Below are positions 30,846 through 42,573 of a stretch of DNA of 64,000 nt, piece by piece. Position 1 is the stretch's first letter. Each line of letters opens with the position of its first letter. The position numbers and the translations under genes were made by a program. This DNA is from Brachypterus glaber (taxonomy: Eukaryota; Arthropoda; Insecta; Coleoptera; Kateretidae): assembly GCA_958510825.1 (NCBI GenBank), contig OY294049.1, forward strand, positions 23,574,945-23,638,944, written 5' to 3'. The notes under the pieces are model-generated. The model was not told the DNA's origin. It made no database searches and was given only the letters and a program-made list of their open reading frames with translations.

Positions 30846-31894
30846 CACTCAGAAAATTTCGTTGTATTTTTAATACTGAATGTTATTTGTTAATACATAT
30901 GTCAATTTCAATGTCAATGTCATTGTCCATATTTTTTAAATAAATTTCTAAATTCAAAATTTTCTGTAAATACTGCTAAAAATTTGGAAAGGAGATTGTA
31001 GGAATGGTATTTAAGGAACGATGATCCTGTAAAAATGGAGGAAAGGCGAAGATGGAAGATTGAAATTATTTGTTACGTTTGTCAAATTTGTAAACATTTG
31101 GACTTTTTTTCTCAAAATTAGTGGAGAGCCCCTAGCACAAGTTTTGTAACTTATTTGGGGCTCTCCATGATTCTGTGTATCTATTCAAATAAATAAATAA
31201 ATAAAATAAAATAAATAAATTTATATCGCCACCATTGGTATTTAATACTTTACTTGATATATTAAATACTGCAATGTGTGTATTGTATACAAAAGGTTGT
31301 CATACTACCATAAAGACCGTGCTGGTACATTTGGATCCCCACGCAACATGTGTTTATTAATACTGTAACATTTGGTAAATTATATCACAGTTATAGTTTG
31401 GTATACTTTAAGCTGTGTTGTTGTGTTATTGATTTAGTTTTAAGTATGTTATAGTATTTAGTAAAATAACAATCGGTAAATAATACTAAAATTTTTGATT
31501 AGTAATAATACAGAGAAAAGTAAAAAAAGGATCGATTATTTTGTCAGTGTGTAATTGTGTGTGGTTGAAATCTTTATATTATTAATAATCAATTTTTTTT
31601 TATTGTTTACCGATTTAAACTAGATCAGTAATACAACTTAACAACAACTCAAAGTATACCATACTATAAGTGTGATATGCTTTACCAAATTTTACAGTAA
31701 TTTTTACTATAACCTGCTAGTATTAATAAATGGGGATTCAAATATACCAGCACAGTCTCTATATTAGTATGAGAACATTTTGTATACAATACACACATTG
31801 CAGTATTTAATATCACAAGTATTACTTTAAAAGTATTAAATATGTATTAACAAATAACATGCAGTATTAAAAATCCAACGCAATTTTCTGAGTG
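30846..31894. mobile_element. TIR element, CACTCAGAAAATT termini, left arm split by an insertion
   Basis: CACTCAGAAAATTTCGTTG at the left and inverted CAACGCAATTTTCTGAGTG at the right. The arms continue for more than 180 bp (TTTTTAATACTG, GTTATTTGTTAATACATAT, ATTAAATACTGCAATGTGTG, GTGCTGGTA.ATTTG.ATCC). The left arm breaks after TTAATACATAT (about 30902) and resumes at about 31230. Confidence 0.85.
30903..31230 (+). mobile_element. Retrotransposon 3' fragment inserted in the TIR element
   Basis: The inserted 330 bp ends with TTATTTGGGGCTCTCCATG, a short spacer and AAATAAATAAATAAATAAAA, a non-LTR-type 3' end. The same GGGGCTCTCCATG block occurs at 17604 and 62103. A short frame before it (EERRRWKIEIICYVCQICKH) could be the ORF2 C-terminus, ending at TAG near 31119. 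A target duplication is not clear. Confidence 0.6.
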
Positions 31895-32551
31895 CAGGTA
31901 AAAATTAACCAGTTTTTGATGCTCAGAAAAAAGTATTCTTTCATATTAAAAGCAATATTTTACTTTAAATGAGAATATGAATACTATATAAGAATATGGT
32001 ATGCATCAACGGAGAATATATTCTCTTCGTTATATACAAATCAACATATTCTTGATTTAAGAAACATTTTTCTATGTGTATGGTTTAATCGGATTGAATT
32101 TAAGCAAACAACACTTAAAATTTTATGTAAGTTTCTCTTCTTTTATTGGTTTAAATCATAATGATAATGATTTTCAAAAAATGTAAACAAATATCTCAAT
32201 ATGTCTAAAAGGTACATATTTTTAACCAACCATGTAGCCTAAAAATCGCTGGAATTTTTAAATAGTATCTTGCAGGACTAGATTGACTATAGCTAACTAA
32301 AAGTAAACCTAATTATCTGCCTTACTTTAGCTGTAAAAGAAGGGAAAAATGATAGCCCCTATTGTTTTTCGTTCTGTATTGTTTTTGACTTCAGATTTTT
32401 TGTATAAATAATCTCTTTATTAAAATCAAATTAATTATTCAATTATAAAAATGGAATTATTTTCTAATTGTCTAGACGAAAATGAAGGAAAAAAGAATAA
32501 AGACAAAAGAACAAAACAACGCTAAAACTTAAAATGTTTTAGGACGTTAAC
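31895..32551. other. No recognisable feature
   Basis: AT-rich, with GAATATATTCTC-type palindromic words near 32010; no gene, no repeat partner seen. Confidence 0.5.
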
Positions 32552-32626
32552 TGCCGTGCTAAGCTGAAAGGTCCTATCTACATAGGTTTAACATACACAG
32601 ATAGGACCTTTCAGCTTATCTCGGCA
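32552..32626. ncRNA. 75-nt near-perfect hairpin, miRNA-precursor-like
   Basis: Arms 32552-32579 and 32599-32626 are complementary over 28 nt with two mismatches; 20 nt (32560-32579) pair perfectly (core AAGCTGAAAGGTCCTATCT). The loop is 19 nt (32580-32598). Arm length, loop size and small mismatch count fit an animal pre-miRNA, and unlike the many foldbacks here it has no flanking TSD or TIR. A small MITE or siRNA source is the alternative. Expression is unknown. Confidence 0.4.
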
Positions 32627-33152
32627 AATAACTGGCTGATTATACTTTTCACAGCGCCTAATTTTCAAAATTGTCAAAAACTATCCTAGATAAAAAAATA
32701 CATAGAAATGTATTTTTCAACTAATTCTGAACAACTTCAATTTTTTTTTCAGTATGCCGTCCTTATTTCACAATAACGAAATGTCAGCTACCATTGGTAC
32801 AATATTTATCAAATATTTAAAAAAAAGTCCCAAAAACTAAAACTGATATTAAAGCTGGTATGAAAAATAGAAAGCGGAGATGTGATAAAATAAAATAATA
32901 AATACAATAATTATCTGGCATTTAGGGTTTACAAGATTTGATTTTTTGAACTTTGATGACGGACGCTACAAAAAATGGGAGTGGAATAAATCTATTTTAT
33001 GTTTCGCCCAAATATTAGCAAATTGGTTAAGGATTAAATTCAAACTATATTATAGTATGGTTGGCATTGGTACTAGATATATTTTTTTAAATTTTATTTT
33101 ATGTTTAGTATAGTACAGTATATGAGAAAATTAAATGAATGATGACGGATGC
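32627..33152. other. Non-coding; repeated GATGACGGACGCTACA word
   Basis: GATGACGGA(C/T)GCTACA occurs at 32957 and 33142, and GACGGACGCTACA again just right of the hAT element (34564). No gene. Confidence 0.5.
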
Positions 33153-34567
33153 TACATGACTAGTGTTGCCGCCTAAAGCGATAGTTATCGCAACTACGAT
33201 GCGATACTTCAAAAATTATCGTCTCGCACAAACCTCTCGCGATAACGATACTTATCGTTCCACCGCAAAAGTTGAATATTTCAGCCATCTAATATTAGTT
33301 AAATGAATTTGACTCAAATGTCACATTTAAAAAGAATATGTCAAAAATTACTAAAATGCATATATCTTCGTAAAATGATAATTTGCTGCATATATGTGAC
33401 CATTATAAAAGGCTTTTATCTTTTTAAATCGTATCGCAAGCAGTAATTTCTTCAACATTGTCCTATTTTTATAGCAGATATAAAAATATGAACTCCTGGC
33501 AGTTGCACTAAGTACCTGATTAGGCTTATAGTAAGTACGGTAGTATCTGACTAATACGAGGGGTAATTTAAAACAAGGCAAAAAGGCCAGAGCTGCTGTT
33601 AGTAGGATTGAGTGCTAAAAATCAATTTTAATAGTCTTTATATATTTTGCTTTCCCATTTTTACTTTGTCACAAAGAAAGTATTGTAATAGAAAAAAAAA
33701 GCATACATTTTTTTACCTAAATCATCTTATTTTTTCCTGAAACGTCGATAAAAATCAAAATAAGCAAAAAAATATATCGGTCTGTCTGTCGGTCTGTCTG
33801 TCTGTTTGGTTGTCTGTCTGTCTGTCTATCTCTCTGTCTGTTCGTCGGTCTGTCTGTATCCAAGATAACTTAGGAACGTTTTGAGCTAGCGACTTAAAAT
33901 TTGGTATGCAGATGTTTTTTATATTATCTTCGACAAGTTCGTTTGAGCAAAATCGGCTGGGGGAAAGGGAGAAAATGTTTGCTTTTTTTCTATCACAATA
34001 CTTTCTTTAGAAAGTAAAAATGGGAAAGCAAAATACATAAAGACTATTAAAATCGATTTTTAGCACTCAGGTCCTACTAACAGCAGCGCTGGCCTTTTTG
34101 CCTTCTTTTAAATTACCCCTCGTATTAGTCAGTTACTATAAGCCTAATTAGTTAGTTAGTGCAACTGCCAGGAGTTCAATTTTTATATCTGCTATAAAAA
34201 CAGGATAATTTTGAAGCAATTTCTGCCTGCTACAGGATTTTAAAAGATAAAAGCCTTTTACAATGGGCTAATATATACTGCATAATGCATATTAAAGAAT
34301 ATATTTTCATTTAAAAAATCATTAGATTCAAAAATTAAATAATGACGTTTGTGTCAAATATTTTTCTCTGATTTAAGGTGGCTTCAACATTCGACTGTCT
34401 CTGACTATACGAGAGTTATCGCTCTCGCTTCGGTCTCGTTACGGGCGAGAGGCCTCTCGTTATCGTTACAACGATACGATATTTTTCCACCTCTCGCTAT
34501 CGTTCTGTTCAGCCATAACGAGACGATAGCGAGACGATAGGCCTTAGGCGGCAACACTATACATGAC
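33153..34567. mobile_element. hAT-type foldback element with 8-bp TSD TACATGAC
   Basis: TACATGAC lies at 33153-33160 and 34560-34567, bracketing 1399 bp that begins TAGTGTTGCCGCCTAA and ends with its inverse TTAGGCGGCAACACTA, the TAGTGTTGCC-type terminus and 8-bp duplication of hAT elements. The arms are long (to about 33690 and from about 34005). The first and last 130 bp are packed with CGATA / TATCG words (TTATCGCAACTACGATGCGATA; ACGAGACGATAGCGAGACGATAG), as expected of subterminal transposase sites. The loop holds a TCTGTCTGTC-rich dispersed repeat. No transposase. Confidence 0.92.
33690..34004 (+). repeat. GTCTGTCTGTC dispersed repeat in the hAT loop
   Basis: (GTCT)n-rich tract at 33779-33860, then CCAAGATAACTTAGGAACG and GAGCTAGCGACTTAAAATTT, the same order as at 21990-22110. 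It is unpaired between the two arms, so it is either original loop cargo or a later insertion. Confidence 0.7.
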
Positions 34568-36224
34568 GGACGCTACAAAATTTCCACCAAAATTTTAATC
34601 TTTTATTTTCTAATTTATCTTAAAGAAACAAAAACAACAACTACTATTTAAATAAAAAAAACTCTATATTTAACAGTAAAATAAAACACTTAACTAGTGT
34701 TTTATTACAACACATGAATTATAACTGGAATTACTTGTTTGGCTGGTTTGAAACGAACTGTAACTTAATTTCGTAAAAAGTGTTTTGATTGGATAAATGT
34801 TGACTAATTTTGTTAGGGTGCGTTTATGCTGTGTAAAATATAATTTTATTAGGCTATTAATGAAAAATAGATTAATTTTAAATAAGATATGTAAAATTCA
34901 GACCTCAACAATTATATTTCATTATTTATTTATTTATCGTATGTCATAATTAATAAAATAAATGATCCAAGAATTATAAAGAAAATTGTAAGATTGGTAA
35001 ATATGTAAAAACAGTGTAAATCATAAAAAAATGTCTAAACTTCTTATCCATTCCAAAACATTTTCATTAAGGTGAAGCAGATCTTCAGAGTCTCCTTGAT
35101 ATGTTCTTAGGGGGTAGTTATTTATAATCAGTATTCGACGTAAACTTAGTTATGACTCATCAACGTTGAAAATAAACACCGAAACATAGACTTACGGAAT
35201 AATTTTGCTGAATTATGAGGGAATTTTTTATAAATCGAAACATTTGACGACTAATTTGTTACACACAACAATATTAACTCTACATATTAACTATACATAC
35301 GTATATATATATCGGTGTTTTTCAAAAAAAAAACGACATTCGATTTTTATCTTTTAAGAATACGAAAGTTTTTAATTTTTATTTGTCGATAACTTTTTTC
35401 CCTCCTTACTTGTTCAAATGAAATCATTAAAAAAAATCAAGATAAAAAGAAATAAAAATGTAAATATTTAAAACCTCGCCTCAACGCTAGAGTCGACGCG
35501 GCGCCTATGCGAGTACTGGAAATTCGCCGACTACTGTTTATAATATGGTTAACGCTTTGTGAATCTGCACCACAATTACACCTAGCTCAATTCAACCGCA
35601 GCGGTGGTTATCAGTACCCGGCATATTTCCAGTTATAGTCCAGTCTTCAGGTCAATGAAAGTGGCTTAACCTAGAACTAATTCAGGGAGTTTTGATATTC
35701 AGTTTATTGGGTAGGTTTTAGTGCCGCAAATAAAAAAAAAACAATTTTGCGACATTGAACTCGATTTGGAAATGTAATTTTTTAACGTATTTTTTACAAA
35801 AAAAAAAGTATTTTTCAAAATATCTCAAGATCGGTGCACACAAATATGAAAATAAAGAGGACCGAATTTCCAACATTTTTTGTCCCATACATTTTTTTGT
35901 ACGACTTATAGCTAAGTTTAGATTTCTTTATGACTAGGTTAGGAAGGTTTTTTTTACTCAATATTATAATACAATAGTGATGTTCAATCGAAAATCGGTT
36001 TACTCGAGATAATTGGGTACGAATGTGTGAATTATTTTAAAATTTGTAATTTTAAGTCAATTAAAAAAAAGCGCCAGATAGTTTTTTTATTTTCACCCAA
36101 AATGTTCTAAGGTTCATGCCTAACCTATACATAAAGCAAAATTTTGGTTTTTCGAAAAGAAAATTACAAATCTAAAAACCTATAGTGTAACGTTTAAGGC
36201 GGTGCAGTGTATTAGCTACGCCCT
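34568..36224. other. No gene; GC-richer patch at 35475-35680
   Basis: Mostly AT-rich. 35475-35680 (GCTAGAGTCGACGCGGCGCC ... GGTCAATGAAAGTGGC) is markedly less AT-rich but has no long ORF, no repeat partner in the window and no tRNA-like fold that I could see. Confidence 0.5.
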
Positions 36225-36607
36225 TTATATTTAATATTAAATTTTAAAAATAAAAGATAAAATCGTTATTATCGGATAAATTTTAACAGTGACAAAAAAA
36301 AATGATTGTGAAAAAAAAAGTTGAACATCGCGAGCCGATGTGTATAAAAATTACGTACGACTTAGGGAATGAAATTTTGATGATTTTGGACCCCCACCCC
36401 CCCCCCTGTAACGCTATTTTTCTATACAATTAATATGGGCGTAGCACTCCAAAATTACCCCCCCCCCTAGGAGCGTTACGTAATACTTGAACGATCCCTT
36501 ACAGCGCATCCAAGTACCCTGTTAAATATATAAATATATAAACGATTACGTAAAATTTATTTAGTCCCTTATATTTAATATTAAATTTTAAAAATAAAAG
36601 ATAAAAT

Positions 36608-36642
<35 letters not shown>

Positions 36643-37710
36643 CATTATCAGATAAAGTTTTAACAGTGAAAAAAAAAATGATTGTGAAAAAAAAGTTGAA
36701 CATCGCCAGCCGATATGTATAAAAAATTACGTACGACTTACAGCGCATCCAAGTACCCATATAGATTTTGATAAGAAGAATATCAATCGGAATCTATACG
36801 ATTCTTTTTGTTTTTCCATATAGAATACTATAGAAAACGATAGAATACATAGAATCGATATATTTACGTATAGCACACCAAAGTATACTTTATATATATA
36901 TATACAGTGCGGTCCAAAAGTCACCCCCCCTCTTTTAACTTTTGAACGAGTTTAGATATCGACTTCAAATTTAGAACTCTTAAATAAGACAACTTAAACT
37001 ATCTTTTAGCATATATTTGATATTTTCAGCACTTAAAATGTGGGCAGGGGGACATGGGGGGACATTTTTTTAAATGGAAAGGCGGGTCGAGTGATACATC
37101 ATTTTAAAGCTTATAAAATTCTCTATTTAATGTTAGTTTAAATTTTTTTTTAAATGTTTTTTAAGGTTTTGATTTTTTGTGCTAAAACATTCGATTTTTT
37201 AAGTTTTTTTTTATAAATTTTTATTTATGTCAACTAAAATTAGTTTAAAAGTATAATTAACATTTTTTTATGATGAAATTAGGCATTTTTAAAAAATTAT
37301 TTGTTTTTTTTAGAGGAATTTTGACATTAATACTCATTTTCAACCCCATTTTAAACACAATTTTTTTTTTAAATTTAAAAATATAGAGTTAAATGGAGAA
37401 TTTTATAAGCTTTAAAATGATGTATTACACGACCCCCCTTTCCATTTAAAAAAGTGTGCCCCCATGCCCCCCTGCCCACATTTTAAGAGCTGAAAGTATT
37501 AAATATATGCTAAAAGATAGTTTAAGTTGTCTTATTTAAAAGTTTCAAATTTGAAGTCGATATCTCAACTGGTTCAAAAGTTAAGAGGGGGGGGGTGACT
37601 TTTGGACCGCTCTGTATAAACGATTACGTAATATTTATATTAAATATTAAATTTTAAAAATAAAGGATAAAATCGTTATCCACATTATCAGATAAATTTT
37701 TAATAACATT
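36225..37710 (+). repeat. About 340-bp direct repeat, copies 36225, 36565 and 37620 (partial)
   Basis: TATATTTAATATTAAATTTTAAAAATAAA.GATAAAAT, ATTATC.GATAAA.TTTTAACAGTGA, GTTGAACATCGC.AGCCGAT and TTACGTACGACTTA (in pieces) recur at 36225-36370 and 36565-36740; TACAGCGCATCCAAGTACC follows both. A third start lies at 37636, beyond the TA element that interrupts the array. 36395-36470 has two C-runs (GACCCCCACCCCCCCCCC, TTACCCCCCCCCC). Confidence 0.8.
36903..37616. mobile_element. TA-flanked foldback, CAGTGCGGTCCAAAAGTCACC termini
   Basis: 710 bp (36905-37614), TA at both edges. The TIRs CAGTGCGGTCCAAAAGTCAC / inverse GTGACTTTTGGACCGCTCTG extend through TTAACTTTTGAAC, GATATCGACTTCAAATTT, TAAGACAACTTAAACTATC and GGCAGGGGG for about 240 bp each, so two thirds of the element is arms. 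Typical of non-autonomous Tc1-type elements. It interrupts the 340-bp repeat. Confidence 0.92.
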
Positions 37711-39169
37711 GTAAAAATATACAAACTGTTTTATAACAATTTACAGCATACTTGTTGAAGTAATAATAATAATTATTATAATTCAATTAATAGAATATTA
37801 CAAAATCCCAATAATTATACTGGTATATCCTACCAATACCCTATTTATTCCGAGCTCTAAATATAATGCACATTTATAAATATATAAAAATTGTAAATTT
37901 AAATAAATAAATAAATAAATAAATGTTGCAGACTTTTAATCAAATCTGTGCCCGCTTCGCATAATTAGACTGTGAAGTGGCCAAGTAGGCAGTGCGACCA
38001 CCTCTTGCGGTCAAAAAGACAATCGATATTTACCTTAAAGCTAAGCGGAATTTGTCAGATTGTGAATGTTACCCGGTACGTCCCGAGGGAAGAAATACAA
38101 CTTGGGAAGCAGCTGTGCTCTCGGTCTACAAATATGGATATCATTAACCAACTGTATTCCAGTTCATATATGAAGACCACAATGCAAAAATATTTTTTAT
38201 TCGTTTGTATTCCAAAGTGACATTTTTCGGTTAGAAATGACTGCTGCCCGCCAAAATACTTTTGCGGTCCCTTATGGAAAATTGCACAACGGTTGTGTTT
38301 GTCTTTTGTTTTACTTTGGTGGGCTGCAGCCCAGCCATTATCTAGATAGATAAATTTACATCTTAGCCGACGATTTGGTATTTTGTCCTAAGTGAAAAAA
38401 ATACCTATATTGTCGTTTTATTTTTAATAAGGAAGTGCCTGTTTAAGATTTAAAATAAATAAGCAGCAATTCTTAAAAAAATAGAAGTGGCCATAACTGG
38501 TGAGATGACCACCTTCCCTATACCATATTAAGTGTATATTTACTTTAAAAGGATGGTTTTATTACTTTTACCTATGGAAATGACAAAATTCACACGATTT
38601 AGAGAATATGAAAGTTTAGTTCTCAGCATGAAAGAAAGTATCCGATGAGCGGGGGAGGAATCATTCCCGCTCTCTTCTTTCCGTCAAGAGCGTATTAAGG
38701 CTTGCGTGCCTACAGCGGGCCTATCACTTGCACACACATTCTTCACATATTTTCCGTAGCCACAGATCCTAGAACAGACCAAGATGAACTTGAATTGATT
38801 TCTTAAGGCTGACGCATCCAGAAAAAGTCCGCCATTTTGTTTTTCATAAAAAAATATAATTTTAGTTCCTTCGATAACCAGTAACATAATTAACAAGAAT
38901 CCATTTCGTTTTTTGCTTTCATATTGTCGAGAAATCACCTACGCCAGCAAAAAAAGTAATCGTGTTCACGCCGCCATTTTGAAAAAAGTTCTAATGAAAA
39001 TTTGTTTTTTTTTGTAAACTTCAAACTATATATTTTATGTATAAGAAAGCCCTACAACAAAATATATTTTTTTCTACGAAAAAAAAAATCTTTTCAAAAA
39101 AGGTCTATTTCACCAGAAACCCCCCTTAAGCAAGGTGGTAGATGAGGTGGGGGTAATTACCTCCCGCTT
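37711..39169. other. No firm gene; possible LINE tail at 37895-37924, GC-richer 37935-38340
   Basis: (AAATA)n at 37899-37923 could be a retrotransposon tail. The frame at 37972-38220 begins with GTG and shows no known domain. TGGCCAAGTAGG at about 37977 resembles a Pol III A box, but no convincing B box follows. The remainder to 39169 has no recognisable feature. Confidence 0.4.
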
Positions 39170-39665
39170 TGGGTTTGGCGCCAATTTTTAATTTTTTTAG
39201 TGGGGCGTCATGTTTGGTAGAAACCGTCAGGGACAAAGCCTTTTTTCGTGTTTGGTGGAGCTAACTTTTTTTTGAAGGGGCGCCAAGGTTGGTAGAAACC
39301 GCCAGGGACAAAACTTGTTTTCTTGAGGGTATTTTTTTTTTGGGGCTCCAATTTATTTTTTTTTTGTAGGGGCGCCAAGTATGGTAGAAACGTCAGGGAC
39401 AAAGCTTTTTTTCGTGAGGGTAATTTTTGGTAAGGGCGCCAATTATTTTTTGTAGGGGCGCTAAGGTTGACGATCGTAACCGTCAGGGAAAAAGCTTTTT
39501 TTTCTTGAGGGTATTTTTTGGGGAGCTAATTTTTTCTTGTAGTAGAGGCGTCAAGTTTGGTAGAAACCGTCAGGAACAAAGCTTTTTTTCTCGAGGGTAT
39601 TTTTTGGGCGCCAATTTTGTTATTGTAGGGGCGCCAAGTTTTTTTGGTTTGTACCCTCGCCCATA
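39170..39665 (+). repeat. Minisatellite, about 75-92-bp unit, five to six copies
   Basis: GGGGCG(C/T)CAAG.TTGGTAGAAACCGTCAGGGACAAAGC (words GGTAGAAACC and GTCAGGGACAAAGC) recurs at about 39217, 39292, 39384, 39470 and 39560, each followed by TTTTTTCGTGAGGGTA and GGCGCCAATTTT. The ORFs at 39208-39402, 39427-39666 and 39526-39708 are by-products. Confidence 0.9.
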
Positions 39666-40359
39666 GGAAAAAAACATCTACGCCCTTGCCCTTAAGAAGC
39701 CATTCCAAAAAGTCACATTCATCAGTTTTTGCACTGAAGTCTTCATATCCGAGCAGGAAAACTGTAAAGAAAATGTCATATTTTCTGTATTTATATCAAT
39801 TTTAAAACTGTGCTACTAGCAAAGATACTCTTGCGAGATATTTATGAATCGTAAACACGCCGTAAACAATTGCCTTTTTTCGTTTTCCTCCTTTTACTGC
39901 CATCTGCTATCCCAAATACTATTAAGGAACGTTCAATATACCCGAATGTCTATTTCATAGATCATTTAATAAAGGGCATAAAAGACCCGAAAGTGGTTAA
40001 AAATGCATTAAAATTTTATTTAATCCATAAAACTTTTTAGATTATATTATATTTATAAATCTGTGATGTTTATTGAAAATTAAATAGTTTATTAAATTAT
40101 ATAAATAAATAAACTTGTATTTTATAAAATATTTGTTAAATTATTCCCATATAAACAGAGAGGCATTTTAAATTAAACACATTTTCTCTTCGATCCCAGG
40201 TCTGGCCAAAAAAAAGTATTTATAACAGTTTTTTTTTCGTCATATAGAACTTTATCAAACACATATTATTGTTAAATAAATATTTAAAAAATAACAGTGA
40301 CGTAGAAATGTTCTAAATTTTAAGGTACTAAAATAATTCTAAAATATTTTTAATATTTC
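39666..40359. other. No recognisable feature
   Basis: AT-rich, several short A/T homopolymers, no ORF above 60 codons and no repeat partner seen. Confidence 0.5.
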
Positions 40360-40640
40360 CTTGAAAGTTGGTATATAGTTTTGAGGTCGCTAAATCTGAA
40401 TCTGATATTAAAAAAAATTAACTACATCCCTAAGGGAGGGATCTGGGGGGAAATAGTTTTTTAACAATATTTTCATAAAAATTGGCATATAGGGGTTTTC
40501 GAGGTGGATTCTGATAATAACAAAATTCTCACTCCACCCCCGGGGGCGGGGGGTAGTTAATTATTGTTTACATTGTTTTCGTAAAAATTTCTATAAAGAG
40601 GTTTTTGGTGTATGAAACTAAATCTAATAATAAGAAATTT
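40360..40640 (+). repeat. GC-rich repeat units of family D, three diverged copies
   Basis: GAGGTCGCTAAATCTGAATC..GATA, CATCCCTAAGGGAGGGAT, then GGGGTTTTCGAGGTGG, CACCCCCGGGGGCGGGG and a third weaker unit, about 100 bp each; same type as 30480-30660 and 57540-58060. Confidence 0.7.
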
Positions 40641-40754
40641 TTAAATCCACTGTACATAGTTTTTTTTTAAAAAATCCTTTTCGCCACATGTGGCAAACTT
40701 GGTTTTGAAGAGGCTAAGGTACTTTTTACATATATTCATAGGTTATATCCCGAG

Positions 40755-40963
40755 ACCTAATCATTTAGCCTCCTAAACTGCAAGTAGCTGTTTTTTTTTT
40801 GTTAATTTTGCTTAGAAAATGCTGTAAACTTAATAATTCATTATAAAAAGCTCTAGGCCGCGGGCCGAGAGCTTTTTTATGAATTATTAGGTTAAAAACA
40901 TTTTCCTAAAAGCAAAATTACTAAAACTACAGCTTGTAGTTTAGTTGAGTTAAATCATTAGGT
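40755..40963. mobile_element. 209-bp hairpin MITE
   Basis: ACCTAATCATTTAGCC...AAACTGCAAGTAGCTGT at the left is matched by the inverse ACAGCTTGTAGTTT...TAAATCATTAGGT at the right, meeting at GGCCGCGGGCC (40857-40867), with AAAAAGCTCT / AGAGCTTTTT beside the tip. Confidence 0.75.
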
Positions 40964-41279
40964 GGAGAGGTATATTTTCCTGAAAAAAATGTAGATAAAA
41001 CAAGCAGCTGTATTTTTAGTAATTTTGAGCTATCGGCGTTATAGTCACTTATCTAAATAGCGAGATGCTATTTAATCGCTCTTAAATAGAGAGATGATAT
41101 TTATTCAGGGAAATAATCGATATTATTAGCATATCACATAGGGAGGCTAGGAAGATCTTTTTTTAAATAGAAGAGATCGTGTGATTTTATGTATCACTAA
41201 TATATTATTTAGAACTTCTTTTAATTTTCTATTCAACCATGTATTTAGTTACTTTTAATTTATACAGTTGTATAAAAAA

Positions 41280-41590
41280 ATCAGTTCATCAGACGGGTTT
41301 TTTGCACTGATCAGACGGGTTTTTCCGCTGATCCGATGTCACGATTTTTGTGGACACGTTAACTCAAGAATGAATTATCCCATCGACTCCAAAACTCGAG
41401 ATCTATGAGGGGAAGGTCCCTATTGTTTTTAAAAGTAATCCCCTCAAAAACAAAAGTTATGGGGGGTTAACTTTTTTTAAAAACAAAAAACCATCATTTT
41501 TATTTTTTTTAATTTTTTCCTTTTTCACAAAAAGAAAATTCGGAAAATTGAAAAAAAAAATTTTTTGTTTTTTTTTTTAATTTTTTATTT
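41280..41590. repeat. Dispersed CACGTTAACTCAAG repeat and CAGACGGGTTTTT doublet
   Basis: CTGATCAGACGGGTTTTT and a near copy stand at 41287-41325. 41335-41470 has GTGGACACGTTAACTCAAG, GAGGGGAAGGTCCCTATTG and GTTATGGGGGGTTAA, matching 28000-28145 and in part 15780-15905. Confidence 0.75.
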
Positions 41591-42573
41591 TTGACCGACT
41601 TCCAAAAAGGAGGAGGTAATCAATTCGATGTGTCTTTCTTTTTTTATGTTTTTTACCGCATGACTTTGGAACGAATTAACGGAATTTGATGAAACTTTTT
41701 GCAACTTAAAGAGGGCATTCATGAGGTGGTCCCGTTTCAATTTGACTGGGTAAGCCGGATAATTCAGATAAATGCAATCATTTTAACGCAGTTTCACTTA
41801 AAAACGGCTTAATTTGGTTCCACTACCAACCAAATTTTTAGAGAAATATCGGATAACTCGGATAAGCCGGATAACTTGTCACTCAAATATTACGGCACAC
41901 TCAAAATCTTTTAAATGTCGCTAAACTTGATTCTCTGGACCTGTAATATTAAAATACCAAGATAAAATGATAAATTTTGTGATTTTACCATAAGGCTTTA
42001 TTTGATTATTACTTAGCTCTTAAAGTTTAACAATATTTTCTTTAGTATTTCGTTAAAAATAAGCTTGGTTGGACTCTTGGGCGCTGAAATAAAAATATTA
42101 CTTTAATTTTTTAGAAATGTATGTCTAAGATAATGACGTCACAACACTAACAGTGCGTTGTGACGTCAGCAGCTTGCCGAGATGGAAGGACAACTATAAT
42201 TTAGCTTAGATGACGTTACAAATCTACAAGTTCTGTGTCACTAAAAAGTAAAAAATAAAAACTTTACCCAAAAAAAATTAACCGACTTCTATGTCTCTAA
42301 AAAGTAAAAAATAAAAAATGCTTAAGTCGGTGCCAATTTCACAGCAAACAATAATAAAATAATAAAAAAAATAATCGTTAGTAATTAATTTAGGGAATGG
42401 TGAAATTGGCACCGATTTAACTATTTTTATTCAAATAATAAAATAAATCAACAGAAATTATATTTCTTGAAATTTTCATTAAAATTATGATCAATGACAT
42501 TGGCTCAAATAAATACTTTGAACTGACGTTTAAAAATTTAGTTTTTTAATTTTTTTTTTTCATAATATTTACC
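41591..42573. other. Non-coding; CCGACTTCCAAAAAGGAGGAGG block and short repeats
   Basis: 41594-41630 (CCGACTTCCAAAAAGGAGG, AGGTAATCAATTCG) is an arthropod-wide type of interspersed motif. Around 42240-42330, CTAAAAAGTAAAAAATAAAAA occurs twice. GTCGGTGCCAATTTCAC (42326) has an inverse GTGAAATTGGCACCGAT (42400). TAAGCCGGATAA occurs twice near 41750 and 41860. No gene. Confidence 0.5.

Noticed and set aside
35475..35680. GC-richer patch as a possible tRNA or promoter
   Set aside because: No cloverleaf arms or A/B boxes could be matched.
37972..38220. 82-codon frame and a TGGCCAAGTAGG word resembling a Pol III A box (possible SINE)
   Set aside because: The frame starts with GTG and has no domain; no B box (GGTTCGANNCC) at a proper distance and no second copy in the window.
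39208..39708. Three overlapping ORFs
   Set aside because: All lie in the 75-92-bp minisatellite and have no domain.
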